Source: Eudorina sp. 2006-703-Eu-15 (Eukaryota; Chlorophyta; Chlorophyceae; Chlamydomonadales; Volvocaceae). From it: a stretch of 64,000 nucleotides of DNA. The translations under genes and the position numbers were made by a program. The notes under the pieces are model-generated. The model worked only from the letters and a program-made list of their open reading frames with translations, did not search any database and had not been told where the DNA came from. This document shows, piece by piece, positions 34,523 through 45,645 of the stretch. The stretch is from positions 1,408,501 through 1,472,500 of the forward strand of contig BDSI01000009.1 of the NCBI GenBank assembly GCA_003117195.1, written 5' to 3'. Numbering within the stretch: position 1 is the first letter of the stretch; each line of letters opens with the position of its first letter.

Positions 34523-35728
34523 ATGGCCAGCGCGTCCTCCACACCCGACGTCCTTGCCGCGGCCCACGCCTGCGCTCTCCGTTTCACCGCCCCCTACGAG
34601 GAACGCCACCACCTACCCCGCGGCAGCCTCTCGGGTTGGGCCGGCACCTGCATTGCGCCCCTCGCGGCGGCCCTCAGCGACCCCACCGGCTTCTGCTTCC
34701 CGTGGCCCGTCCTGCACGACGACGCCCTCGCCGCCTTCCGCGTTGCCACCGCCGCCTTCGTGGTCACGGTCATGGAAAAAGCGTCGTCGACACTGCCGCT
34801 CGTCTGCCTCAAACACTACGTTCCGCAGTGCATTTGCGCCCTCTTCGCCCCCGGCCCCGTCCCCGACTTCCCACCGGACGCCACCCCGCCGCCGCCCCCG
34901 CCGCCGCCGCCCCCGCCGCCGTCGCCCCGCCGCCGCCGCAGCCCCCGTCCCTCCCGCCCCCATCCCCCCCCCCGCCACCCCCGCCGCTGTCGGCCCCGCC
35001 GCCGCCCCCGCCGCCGCCCCCGCCGCCGCCCTTGCCGCCGCCCCCGCCGCCGCCCCCGCCTCCGCCCCCGCCGCTGCCCCCGCCACCCGCGCCCCCGCTG
35101 GCGCCCCCGCCGCCGCCCCCGCCGCCGCCCCCGCCACCCGTGCCCCCGCCGGCGCCACCTACCTCGCCGCCGCAGCCCCCGCCCCCCTCGCCGCCGCCGC
35201 CCCCGCCACCGCCGCCCCCGCCTTCACCCCCACCCCGCCGCCCCCCTCGCCGCCGCCGCCCCCGCCCCGCCGCCCCCGCCGCCGCCGCCCCACCCCCGCC
35301 GCCGCCCCCGCCCCCGCCGCCGCCGCCGCCCCCGCCCCACCACCTACGCCCCCGCCCACCCCCCGCCCACCGCCGCAGCCCTCGCTTTTCCCCCCACGCC
35401 CCCGGCCCCGCCGCCGGTCCCGCCGCCGATGCCCCCGCCGCCGCCCCCGCTGCCCCGCCGCCGCCGCCCCCGCCGCCGCCCCTGGCATAGCCGCCCCCGC
35501 CGCCCCCGTCGCCGCCGCTGGCCCCGCCGCCGCCGCCGCCCCCCTGGCCCCGGCCTCGGCCCCGCCGCCCCGCCCCCGCACCCAGCCGGCCCCGCCGCCC
35601 TGGTGCTGCTGGTGCTGCTCCGCCCCCCTGGTGCTGCTCCGCCCCCGCCGACGCCTCCCGTCCGCCGCGTCCCCTGCCTCCTCCCCACACACCCCAGCCC
35701 GCCCGCATCCGCTCGGCCCTTGCACTAG
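34523..35728 (+). CDS. unrecognised protein with Ala/Cys-containing N-terminal domain and proline-rich tail
   Basis: I do not recognise this family. From the ATG at 34523 (MASASSTPDVL) the first ~120 residues have well-mixed composition, four to five Cys, and codons ending almost always in C or G, which suggests real coding sequence (WAGTCIAPLAAALSD; FCFPWPVLHDDALAAFRV; CLKHYVPQCICALFAPG). From about residue 125 the DNA becomes CCCCCGCCG-type repeats. All three frames stay open and give Pro-, Arg/Pro- or Ala-rich products. Another frame reads long Pro runs broken by Ser/Leu like hydroxyproline-rich wall proteins. The true C-terminus, and any intron that switches frame, cannot be decided. An alternative ATG at 34516 in another frame yields only Arg/Pro-rich sequence. 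A TATA box lies upstream. Confidence 0.35.
   Translation: MASASSTPDVLAAAHACALRFTAPYEERHHLPRGSLSGWAGTCIAPLAAALSDPTGFCFPWPVLHDDALAAFRVATAAFVVTVMEKASSTLPLVCLKHYVPQCICALFAPGPVPDFPPDATPPPPPPPPPPPPSPRRRRSPRPSRPHPPPRHPRRCRPRRRPRRRPRRRPCRRPRRRPRLRPRRCPRHPRPRWRPRRRPRRRPRHPCPRRRHLPRRRSPRPPRRRRPRHRRPRLHPHPAAPLAAAAPAPPPPPPPPHPRRRPRPRRRRRPRPTTYAPAHPPPTAAALAFPPTPPAPPPVPPPMPPPPPPLPRRRRPRRRPWHSRPRRPRRRRWPRRRRRPPGPGLGPAAPPPHPAGPAALVLLVLLRPPGAAPPPPTPPVRRVPCLLPTHPSPPASARPLH
34880..35500 (+). repeat. CCCCCGCCG-type low-complexity tract
   Basis: Over 600 bp are built almost wholly of C/G with CCG and CCCCCG units, giving proline in one frame, alanine or arginine in the others. It makes large artefactual Gly-rich frames on the opposite strand. 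Confidence 0.92.
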
Positions 35729-37375
35729 CACGTCCCCCTGCCAGCTCGCCTCCGCTACCGTCCGACGCCACCCGCCGGCACCGCACTGCAGCGGCGCCGC
35801 GCCGGCTCGACGGTGCTGTGGGGATCCGGCTTGTCCGGACCGCACACCGTCAGCAAACCCCCCTCCACCCACACGTGCTTCGCTTGCCGTACTGCCTCTG
35901 CCGTACTTGCCGTACGACCCGCCGTACGACCGCGGCCACTCCATTTATCCCAGCCGCGCGTCCCTCCCCGCCTCTTTCGCCGCGCCGCCTCCCCGTCACG
36001 CACACTGGTCACTTATTCCTGTCTTGGGTCAATTTTTACCATCTTTAGCCTGCCTTCATGTCCTCTCTGCCTTGCCCCCCTACATGTGCAATGCCGGCGA
36101 CTACCCTACCGCTGGCCTTCCGAATCCGGTTAGGTGGGTATTGTAGCTTTCGGGTTCGCGTTTGCTGTCCTTTCGCTGCTTTGATCGTGGGTCTGCTGTT
36201 GCATCCTTGTTTGCGCACGCCCATCGCCGAGGCGGCGCGGCGCGCACACACGCCTTGGAGCCCGGACGCTGACACCATAATCACGACGTTCCTCCCCAGC
36301 TGCATCTCCAGCAACCGGTTTGACCTCGGGCTGGGTCGGGTCCTGCTGTCCCTTGCATGTCCGTCGCCGCCCCGCGTAAGCCGCCCGCACAGCCGCGACT
36401 ATCCATTGCGGGGACACAATGTCTTTGCTTCTGCTTTATCGCATGTCGCCCCTCTTTTCTATATACACGTCCCCGGCCTGTCGGCAATGCGCAGCCCACG
36501 GCCTCACTCGTCCGCGTGCGCAATTAGGGTCCTCGCAAGTCGTGTCTCTCGGTTTATTTTAACACACCTACACACCCGGACACTTAAGCACCTCACTGGT
36601 GTCCCCCACAGCAACGCCGCCGCCGACCAGCCCTCAAGTGCCCGCGAGTGCGTCATCTGATGAGACGGACACATGGACGTCTGTCCGTCCGTCCGTCTGC
36701 ATGCAACTGCGCCACCCGCCTTCCAACGCCCGCAGGCCCCCCCCACCCCGACGCCCTTCTTGTCCGCTTGCCCACTGCGGCACCGCACATCCCAACCGAC
36801 CGCCAGTCGGCCAGTCCCACCCCAATCCGGCCCCCCCCCCTGCGGTCGTGTGACGGCACCAAGATAACTGCCCGATTGCGCGGCGCGCTCTACCGCCCCG
36901 TCCCCTTCATCGCAGCCACCACCCAGCCGCCCCAGAGGCCCGAACGACGAAGTGCGCAGGATCGCGCACCCACCAAGCCAGCGGCGCAAGGGCACTAAAA
37001 TTATATAATTTTCGGGTGCCGTGCCGTACAAAAAGGACACGTCTGGTACCTGGGTCTTGGACGATTTCCCAAAGCCGTCTAGAGGCCCCATTCCCATCTC
37101 ACATTTATTAAGGTCGGGGCCTTTCCTCCCCTCCAAGCACTGGTTCTGCTCCGTCGGTCCACAACACGCAAGTCTGTCTGTCCGTCCATCCGTCCGTTGA
37201 TCCGTCCGTCCCTCCGCAGTGCTGGTCAACCACTCCACCCGTATGTCCGTCTGTCTGTCTGTCCGCTCACTGTCTGCATGCCCATCGATGTGTCTGCCCC
37301 TCGATGTCCGTCCGTCGGTCTGCCCCCACTGCGTCCCGTCAACCCGCCAGTCAGTCAGTGCCTGATCGGGGTCGG
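35729..37375. other. intergenic region without a supported gene
   Basis: Nothing recognisable is seen. Degenerate GTCC/GTCT repeats lie at about 37172-37325. The region ends at the stop codon of the folate-receptor-like gene. Confidence 0.45.
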
Positions 37376-39949
37376 TCAGTAGTCTTTCCGGTTGTGGAGC
37401 TGTCGGTGGTGCAGTTGCTGCATGACGGCGTCCTCTCCAGCCTGCGGCAGTAAGAAGGGCCGCAGCAGCAGGAGGACGAGGAGCAGGGGCAGGAGGTGGT
37501 GGGGCAAGCGGCCAGCAGCGCGAGGAACCCCTCCCCCGCCCCCGGGGAAAGGCAGACTTCGCGACCGCCGGACGGAAGGTTCATTGACACCCCCCCCCCG
37601 TGGTTCCGATGCGGCGCCCTGAAGGCACATCACCACTCCCCTCCTCTTCCCCACCCAACACACACACACATCTTTTATAATCGTTTCACACACACGCGCA
37701 CACACATACACAGGAGTCCGCTGCGCGCCGCCCCACCCCGCCCCCGAGGACGTGCTTGCCCTGCCCCCCATCCCCCCCGGCTCGGCACCCGCCGGGCGCC
37801 TCCGGGGGCCCCGGGGCTGGACGGCAGCGCCGATGCGCGTCATAGCCCCTCCGCCCTACCCACCCGGATGCTCTGACGCGTGGTGTACCCCAGCCAGGCG
37901 AGGCTGAGGATGACCACCGCCGCCACAAAGTACACCGCCGGGCTCAGCGGCTCCAGCTCGCCCTCGCCCCCGGCCGCTCGCCCGCCGGCGCCGGACCGCT
38001 GCTGCTGCTGCGCCTGGCGCCGCGGCGGTGGCCGTTCGCAGAAGTCCGTGGAGTAGTCGGGGCTGCCGTCAAAACAGGACGCCCCCGGGGCGCCCGGCCC
38101 GGACTCCGCCACCTCCAGCCCTTTGGTCGGGAGGGTTGGGAGGGAGCCGGGGTGGGGGTGGGGGGCGGAGGCAGCAAGCAATGCCGGGGCAGAAACGGCC
38201 CGGCAAGCCCAAACCGGTCAGCCCGAGTGCCATGCCTGCAGAAGGTGCGAGCCCCGGGGGCGCGGGTCCAAAGATAAAAGCCCTGGGCAGGGCCTGGGGT
38301 GAACCTGCAAGAGGTGGTGTGAGGAGGCACTAGCCCCACGGCTAGTGCGGAGGGACTAGGCGGTTGTGGTACGTGGGCAGCGGCCGTGCCGCCGGGGCAA
38401 GCTTGCCTGTTGCGAGAGGGAGGAGAGCGGTGCGTCCGCGCCGGGGCGCGACGCCCGCGCCCGCCCGCAAGCCGTCGGGAACCCAGACCATCTGCAATCA
38501 GCGCAGTCCATCTTTATCCGTTATCCGTTTCCCGGATCCCCCACACTTCGTCTCTCCCATAAGCCCCATCTTAGCCCCACCTGCTTCCGTACACAGTCCC
38601 TCGCCGTCCTTCACGGCTTCGCTGAGCCGGGAGCACAGCAGGGGTGCCCCGGTGAGGGCCGCCGCGCCAGCCCCTTCCCCGCCACCGCCACCACCGGCTC
38701 TCCCCGCCGCCCCGGGCCGGGCCGTCCCTGCCGCCGCCGCGCAGGGCAGCATCGGCGGGTCGAACGCGGACAGGGACGGTGACTCGAAGGTGAAATACTC
38801 GTCCTTACACGCCTCAAACCAGCCATCGCAGGCGGACCGGCACACAGCAGGCTTCAGGCCCACGCCCACCTTCACAGCATCAGCATCAGCAGCGCCGACA
38901 GCAGAAACGACGTCAGCATCATCAGCATTCAGTCGGCGGGGACAGCCGATCAAGCAGTGGAGGGAGCGCCTCAAACAATCAGAGACAAGATCCCCGCGTG
39001 GTGGGCGATAAGGGCCCCGGCTTCCAGGGCAGCGCCCACGGCCAAACAAGCGGTGGTGCACACCGCTAAAATGGGGATATCTGAGGTCCAGCCCCCCCGA
39101 CCCCCAGAGGACCCTCAAAGGACCCACCTCAGGGTCGCACACCCGACATGCCATTCTGGTCTGCCAGGCCAGGCAGGCGCGACTGAAGGACGGGTCCTCG
39201 CGCGCCGCTGACAGGGCGCGGTGGATGGCCAGCGCGTGAGTGATGTTACAGCAGCTGCAGGTGTACTGCGGGGCGTCCGGGGGAGAGGGGAGGGGAAGGG
39301 GAGGGAAGGGAGGGGAGGCGGCCGGGCGGCCAGCCAGAGGCCGATGGAGCCCGAGTCAACCTCGAGGGGAAGGGGGCTCGCAGGCCAAGGTGCGGTGCGG
39401 TGCACTCCGCTCGCGTGTGTTTTGTTCCCGCATCCCGGACGGTGAAGAGGTCTAATAAGCCCTGCACCAGAGTTCCCCTGCGTTTTCAGGGGTGCTAGTT
39501 TCCCCGCTGACTGATCAGTGCGGTGTCGTCCGGCTCCTCAGTGCGGTGGCGTTCGGCCCTATGTGGTACTCACCTGCGAACAAGACGGCAACCGTACGCT
39601 CTGGAAGTACGCCGGCGGGTAGGGCTGGGAAAGCGGGAGACCTTCCTGCGTGACAAATCGTTGAAGTCTGAGGCTGGAGTCTGGAGGCGGGTGGCATGGC
39701 TCGCAGGGATGAGCACCGCGGTAATCGAAACCGCCAGGCCTCGCATGCGACATTCCGCGTGCCCGCACATAACGACTGAACCAGCGCTTGTGGAAACAAT
39801 CTGCGTAGCTGTGTGAGCCAACATGATCGCAAGGCCGAACGCACCAGGGGTCTGCACGTCAATTGGGCTGCCTGCGCCCAGGAAATCACTGCCCAGGAAG
39901 GTAGCAATAATAAATGAATACATTGGCGAAACAATTTTAATTCTGGCAT
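37376..39949 (-). CDS. folate-receptor-like type I membrane protein
   Basis: Six exons join in phase to 308 codons: 39949-39845, 39645-39574, 39265-39128, 38869-38581, 38120-37864, 37441-37376. The N-terminus is a classic signal peptide (MPELKLFRQC, then Leu-rich, ending WAQA-AQLTC). A Cys-rich region follows with the folate-receptor pattern: SCSQYTCSCCN with a glycosylation site, CLAWQTRMACRVCDPEV (compare family CSPNLGP), and CRSACDGWFEACKDEY, the most conserved family block. Later cysteines (LPC, LLCSRL, GLCTEAG, ASCFDG, DFCERP) can pair. One membrane helix (YFVAAVVILSLAWLGY) precedes a ~30-residue basic cytosolic tail ending RKDY. Animal relatives bind folate, riboflavin or gamete proteins. 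The ligand here is unknown. The exon 1-2 junction is inferred from phase and signal peptide; the rest is firmer. Confidence 0.8.
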
Positions 39950-41282
39950 GTCTTCAGGATTCGCGCCACCAGTGTATCAGTCAGCCTTTCGCACCCCGTG
40001 AAGGTTAAGTCAACCGAGGTACTATTCGGAAAGCAACAGCGCGGTGTGTCAAGATGCTCTGTTTGGGTTGCAAAGCGGACAGAGTTGCGAACCGGCAGAA
40101 CGTGTACGGCGCCATGTTTCAACCGTCTACCCCCTCTCACTGAGCGATCGCCCTATTCTTTGACCTTGCATTTTGGTAGCCAGTTTGACAACATGATGTT
40201 CATTTCTGGTGCTCAACAACCTTCAACCGCACTCGCAGAGTGCTGTGCGCTGCCGCGCCGTGGCCTGTCCTGGCCTGTCGACCCTCACGGGCGCTTCAAC
40301 ACCCCGACGGTGTCCTTTGCTGTTAGGCTAGGGCCTGAATGATTACAAGGTGCCACGGCTTTCGATGAGTTGGTATCTCGGATTGCACCTTTCCCTCGCC
40401 TGCCCAGACCCAGCGCCCAGAACCTTGGCCCCTGCCAGACGGCACACACTCGACCCCACAAGGCCGTGTGCGAGTGTTGGGCTCACAGCGATTAACGCAT
40501 GCCGCAGCGCTGCCTCCGTTCCACAAACACTCTCTCGCTCTCTCCTGTCCTCATGTGCCCTCTCTCGCTTTCGTGTCCCGGAAACGGCCCCACAGTCCGG
40601 CTCCAAAACGGCGCTGCAGCCCAGGCATACCCGCGGGCCGTGCCCCGCAGATGACGATACAAAAATCGATAATACTATACCGCAAAATTCCCACCTCTCA
40701 ATGTGATCGGCCGAGCCCGCGCTCGCAAAAAAAACCTTCCCGACGCCTTCCCTCCTTCCGACGCCTTCCAAAAGGCACACAACGGGGGCGCAGCGATGCC
40801 GGCCATGGCTGGCCGCTCCCACCCCGGCAACCCAACGGCGGATAATGTTCCGTGCAGCCACCCAGCGCACGCCGGGTATCTGGTATCGGGTATCGGGTAA
40901 CGCCGATCGACAATCGGTCCCCCTGGGTGCGTCGCCGCGTTGCACTGCGCGCGGCTCTCCTCCCTGACCGGCGGCAACGTCCCCGGGGATTTCCCGGCGG
41001 GAACGTCGTTCGCGCCTCCGCAGCGGAAACGGATGGACGCAACGCAGGTGACACCAACTCCTGCGTCCGCCTCAAGTACAACGCTTCATTTCACAAGCCG
41101 TGCTGGTCGTGATGACGACGGGCGCGATACAACCACACACACACACAACACACACACGCGCGCGCGGGGGTCTCTTCTCCATACACAATCACACACACAA
41201 CTTCGGCAAAACGCGCAGCATCGAGCATTTTGCATGCTGCTTGATTTGTTACTACGTGATGAGGTGAGATGAGGAGTGCGAG

Positions 41283-41284
41283 CC

Positions 41285-41341
<57 letters not shown>
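41283..41341. repeat. (CAGC)14 tetranucleotide tract
   Basis: About 14 uninterrupted CAGC units in intergenic DNA. In other frames they read as Trp-Leu-Ala-Gly repeats, which are not coding. Confidence 0.95.
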
Positions 41342-42145
41342 GCTCGCTTAGGCAAGGGCCGCCCTCTCGCCTCGTCGAGCTGAGCTGAGAGCCCGATGTG
41401 TTTCGGAAAGGAACCCGTCCAACCCAGCCCAGGTGGGCGTGAGACCCCGATGGGTGTGTCGAGGTCACCTCGCCTTTGTGCCACCCCTGACCCCTGACCC
41501 CCGGAGAGGCCACTGCAGCACCCGAGTCCTTCAGGACACCCAGGACGAGCGCCCAAGACGCTACGTCAGGGGACCGAACCTGGCCGGACCGTGGCTCGTA
41601 ATCTATCGCCCCCCTAGTTCCACAAAGATGCAGGTACAGGTGGGTGCGAGACCCCGCAAATGACCCGCCGGCGAGGTATTACGTATTTGCGGGGTTCCGT
41701 CCATCCATGCCATACTTCCTGGCAGCGGCGCAACGGTCACCCGACGGCAGCGGGAGGCCGGGGCCTCCAAACACATGGGGGGACACGTGGGGTGAGACGG
41801 ACGGAGGAGGGCGGGGGGCAAGTCACCCCCCGGCCCCAGAACCCCGTGGTACACCGCGGAAGATAAAAGAAGAAGGGGCCGCGGGGACCCAACACCAAAC
41901 TTTTGCCCGGCCGTGCACGGGGCCGTGCACGCAGCCGGCCCCAGCCGCCCGGCCCCAACACAACCCCCACCAACGGATGCCCATGGGTCGCAGTGCCGGG
42001 ATTGCGGCGCGGCGCGGTGTGGCGCCAACAACAGGCGCCCGAGGGTGCGCGGATGCCCTGCCTCGCGTTGAGGCTCCCGGCCGCGCCAACACGCCCCATG
42101 GGGCCATTTCTTCAAGTACTGCACGCACACACACACGCACACACA

Positions 42146-42208
42146 AGTCGCTGTTTGGTCCATCCATCCAACCATCCATCCATCCATCCATCCATCCAAC
42201 CATCCATC
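42146..42208. repeat. (CATC)n tetranucleotide tract
   Basis: Imperfect catc units with caac interruptions in intergenic DNA. The reverse frame gives MDGW repeats that are not coding. Confidence 0.92.
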
Positions 42209-44039
42209 CATCCTCACGCACATCACCGCTCTTGCTCGAGGTGCCATAACCCTAAATTGGGTCGGTGACACTCATTTATTCACCGTCTGCATTCTTCGCG
42301 CCCAAGATGGACGCCTTGAACGGAAACGCCCTTCACCGCATCCGCACGCGCCATATCCATTCCCCGCACTTGGACTTCTTGTTGTGGGTGTTGTTGGTGT
42401 GGCGGCCGGTCGCCCGTCTTCGCGCGACCAGCCTCCCTGCCCTGCCCTGCCCAGCCAGGGCCCGCCCAGCCGAATCCAGCTGCGGCCCGCGCCCACCCAC
42501 CCCCCCGTTCCCCCACACCAACCGATGGCCATGACGACAACAGCACATGCCCGTCGACCGGCCCCCGCCACAATCGATCACGCTTTCCAGTTCCCCCCCC
42601 ATTCCTTTCCTTGAGCACTGAAGTGGCCATAGCGACCCGCCGGGCCGCCGGGCCGCCTGCACCCTGCAACCCCCCCACCTGCTCAAAAACACTGGATCTC
42701 GTGGACCGGAGCACGGAAAGCCTGCTCCGGGGGACCCCGCCAGCCACCCACCCCGGCCCCCGGCTGCCCCGCTGTCCACACCAGCGCCATCTCGCGACTC
42801 CTCCGACCCCTCCGACCCCTCCCCCCCCCCCCGCGCTTCTTCATGTGTGTCACGCGCAGCGAACCCTCTCAGCCACACAGACACAGCACCACACCACACC
42901 CCGCCTTGACGCTCCGTCAGTCGGTACGGCGGCCCCTGCCCCTGCCCCGACAAGGCTCCGGATTGGGGACCCGCATTCCGTACCCAACCCCCCCTTTTTG
43001 TACCAACCCCCCCTCCCCCGGGGGCCTCTGCACTCGTGACCCGCCACTGTCACACCATCGCCATCAACCACCCCCGCTGTAACACTGAGGGGCAGCGCTG
43101 CGTCGTGTCGGCCCCCTGGCCCCCTTTCCTCCTGGTTCCTGCATACCCCAACATTGAGCCGCACAGCGCGCGAGACAGCGGACGCGCAGCCGCTGGGTCG
43201 TCTGCCCGGCCAAAGGAAAATCGGGCCGCTTCTCCGCGCTCTCTGTCCTCTTGTCCCGGGGCCCTCCCCGGCAACACCTGCCTCACGACGGCCCGCAACA
43301 AGGCGAGTCTCGCTCAAAGGCTGAGATCCATAGTTGGAATGCGACACATTAGCATAAGATGCGAGCCATTCCAAACCACCTCCGCACCCGATCAGGGGTC
43401 ATAACACGGCGGCCGAGCCCCGAAACCAGCCGGGACGTGTGTGTGTTAAGGAGGGTTTGTGGGCTCAGGCCATAAATTGCATCGGACGCGCCATGTATGC
43501 ATGGGAGCGGCCCGGCCCCGTGGCCCGGCGGCAGCCTGGCGCCGCCCGGCCCCGAACTCGAGTCGGGAGAAGACGAGACAGTAGAGCTTCCTCTCATGGC
43601 CCGCGCATTCGTGTTCAGCGAGAAACCCGTGAATGCAGAGTCCGCGTCTGCGCGTGGATGGCCCCAACGTATGAGCCCCGTGGGTGTCTTTCGTGTGTGC
43701 GTGTTTGTATGCGTGTTTACGTGTTGGCACAAAATCCGCCCGAACTATTCACATTCATGTATGTGCAAAAGGAAACTGAGCGGCGTATACACGTGTGTGT
43801 ATTCAGATAAGAGACCACACGTGTGTGTATGTGTGTAGACTGAGACGCGCCGCCCCGCGCGCACATATGTGTTTGGCGAAGGAACCCGGCCCCGCGCGCG
43901 TGTGTGTGTGGGTATCAGAGTCTGGCGTCAGCCATGTGTGAAGACACCCGCAGTCATAGACACGGCATCTTCAGTCGTACAAGGAAACGGTACGCCGGTG
44001 GGTGCTGGCTACAGTCGCGGACCCTGCCATGTCACCAGT

Positions 44040-44155
44040 ACCGACAGACCCACGGGTCCGGTCCTGCTGACCGGCACCGACCCACGGGTCCAGTCTTGCC
44101 GACCGACACCGACCCACGGGTTAAGTCCTGCCGACCGACACCGACCCACCGGTGC
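44040..44155. repeat. approximately 33-36-bp tandem repeat downstream of the cyclase gene
   Basis: About three and a half units containing gacccacgggtcc and tgccgaccgacac lie 340-450 nt past the cyclase stop codon, so they may be in its 3' UTR. Confidence 0.85.
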
Positions 44156-44491
44156 ACCTACGGCGATGAAGCACGGCGGTCCCGCGCTTGAGCGCGGCTG
44201 CAGGCCTCCCCGCCCGTTCCCTCCAGGCGGCCGCAGGCAAGCTGCTCCCGGTCTTTCCCCACCGCCTCGACAGCACACATTCCGCCCACACTCGATTGCT
44301 GTCCGTCCTCCTCCTCCTCCTCCTCCTCCTCCTCCTCCTCCTCCTTCAGTGCATCCCCCTTATTATGTCAACCAAGACATCCACCCTTCCGCCTCCCCCT
44401 CCCCCTCCTCCGCCTCCTCATTTACCGCCTTCGACTCCTCCTGCTGCCCCCGGCGCCACGGGGCCCGTCGGACGCCTCCTCAAGGGGTCCC

Positions 44492-45645
44492 TCACACCTC
44501 CGCCAGTGACTGCACCGAGCGGCTGTGCATGGGCAACACCACCAGCACCTCCTCGATTAAACCCGAACCCACCCGGACCTGCTCCGCCTTGCTGCCGCCG
44601 CCGCCGCCACCACCACCGCCGCCACCAGCGCAGCTCGCTGCCTCCCCCGCGCCGCCACCGCTGCTCTGCCCGTTGTCGCTCGCAACAGCAGCAGCGGCGG
44701 AACCCAAACCCGTGCCCGCCGCCGCGCCCGGCGGCGGCGCCGGCGGCGCCTCGCCAATGGCCGTGGCGGCCGCCGCCAGACGCTTCAGCTGAAACGCCAG
44801 TACCGGTTGACCTTCCGTGAGCCCCTTGAGCCGGAACAGCCCGAGATCGTGTACCTGCACGACAGTCGGTACGGCATGGATCACGGCCGCCAGACTGCTG
44901 CCGGCCGCACCCGTGAGGCCGGGCCACGCTTCGGCCGCCGGGACGACGGGTGCCGTGTTTGCGGGGGACAGCGAGCCGGGCGGCACCGGCCAAGACGGCG
45001 CCAGCTGCGCCGGCACCGCCGCAAAAGGAGGTGGCGGCAGCGGCGGCGGCGGCGGCGCGAGCAGCTGCGCCGACGGCACCGCCGAGACCGCAGCCACCGC
45101 CGCCGTCAGGCCCTCCGGCCCGCCCCCCAGGAGCCGCAGTTGCTGCTGCTGTTGCTGCTGGTGATGCAGCTCCAGTTCCGCCGCCTCGGCGTCCGTGTCT
45201 GCGCCCATGTCGGGACTGTTCAGTAGCCGGAGGTGGGTCGCCTCCGCCGCCAACGCCGCGGGGCCCGTTCCCCACTCGGACACGTCCTCGCCGTTGAGCG
45301 TCGAGTTGGTTCCCGTCAGCGGCCGACTCAGCGGCGACGGCGCACTATGCACGTGCCCCGAGAGCACAACACGGGGCCGCCCCGCCTGCCTGGCCTCCGC
45401 CGCCAAACTGACTGCCGGGGGCGGCACCGCCTCCCCCGCCTTGCCGTCGTCCTCGGGACGGAGGCTGATGCTGCGGGGGAAGGTGTCCTGCCCGCCGCCC
45501 TGCAGCTCCAGAGTGGCCTGGACACCGGTTGCGGCATGCGGATGCTGGTAGTGATCCTGGTGGGGGCTGTCGTGCTGGTGGGGCCGCGGCGCAGTCGCCG
45601 AGGAGGGCTCACTGGTGCGGCCCACACAGGGCGGCGGCGGCCCGC
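44492..45645 (-). other. cyclase gene: last exon with insert and final strand of second cyclase domain
   Basis: About 300 Ala/Pro/Ser/Gln-rich residues precede VVQVHDLGLFRLKGLTEGQP and VLAFQLKRLAAA at about 44780-44870, the expected end of the second cyclase domain. A further Gly-rich tail with a short hydrophobic stretch (IEEVLVVLPM) ends at the stop codon at 44494-44492. The acceptor at 45646 fits the phase of the preceding exon, but other acceptors are possible. Confidence 0.7.

Larger units (their letters stand above)
39950..44491. other. intergenic region without a supported gene
   Basis: About 4.5 kb between the folate-receptor-like gene and the 3' end of the cyclase gene. No recognisable exon is seen. 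It holds several simple repeats: AC-rich at 41134-41166, (CAGC)n at 41283-41341, (CATC)n at 42146-42208, TG-rich patches at 43790-43915, the ~36-bp repeat at 44040-44155 and (CCT)n at 44307-44345. Only the last ~1 kb is likely to belong to the cyclase 3' UTR. Confidence 0.45.

Noticed and set aside
34809..35786. 325-codon Gly-rich minus-strand protein
   Set aside because: Mirror image of the CCCCCGCCG tract on the other strand.
39570..39923. Alternative signal-peptide starts for the folate-receptor-like protein in other frames (ATG at 39923 and an internal MRGLAVSITAVL frame)
   Set aside because: The 39949 start gives a better cleavage site, an extra Cys in the expected place, and a phase-0 splice to the Cys-rich exons. 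The 39923 start remains possible with a phase-1 junction.
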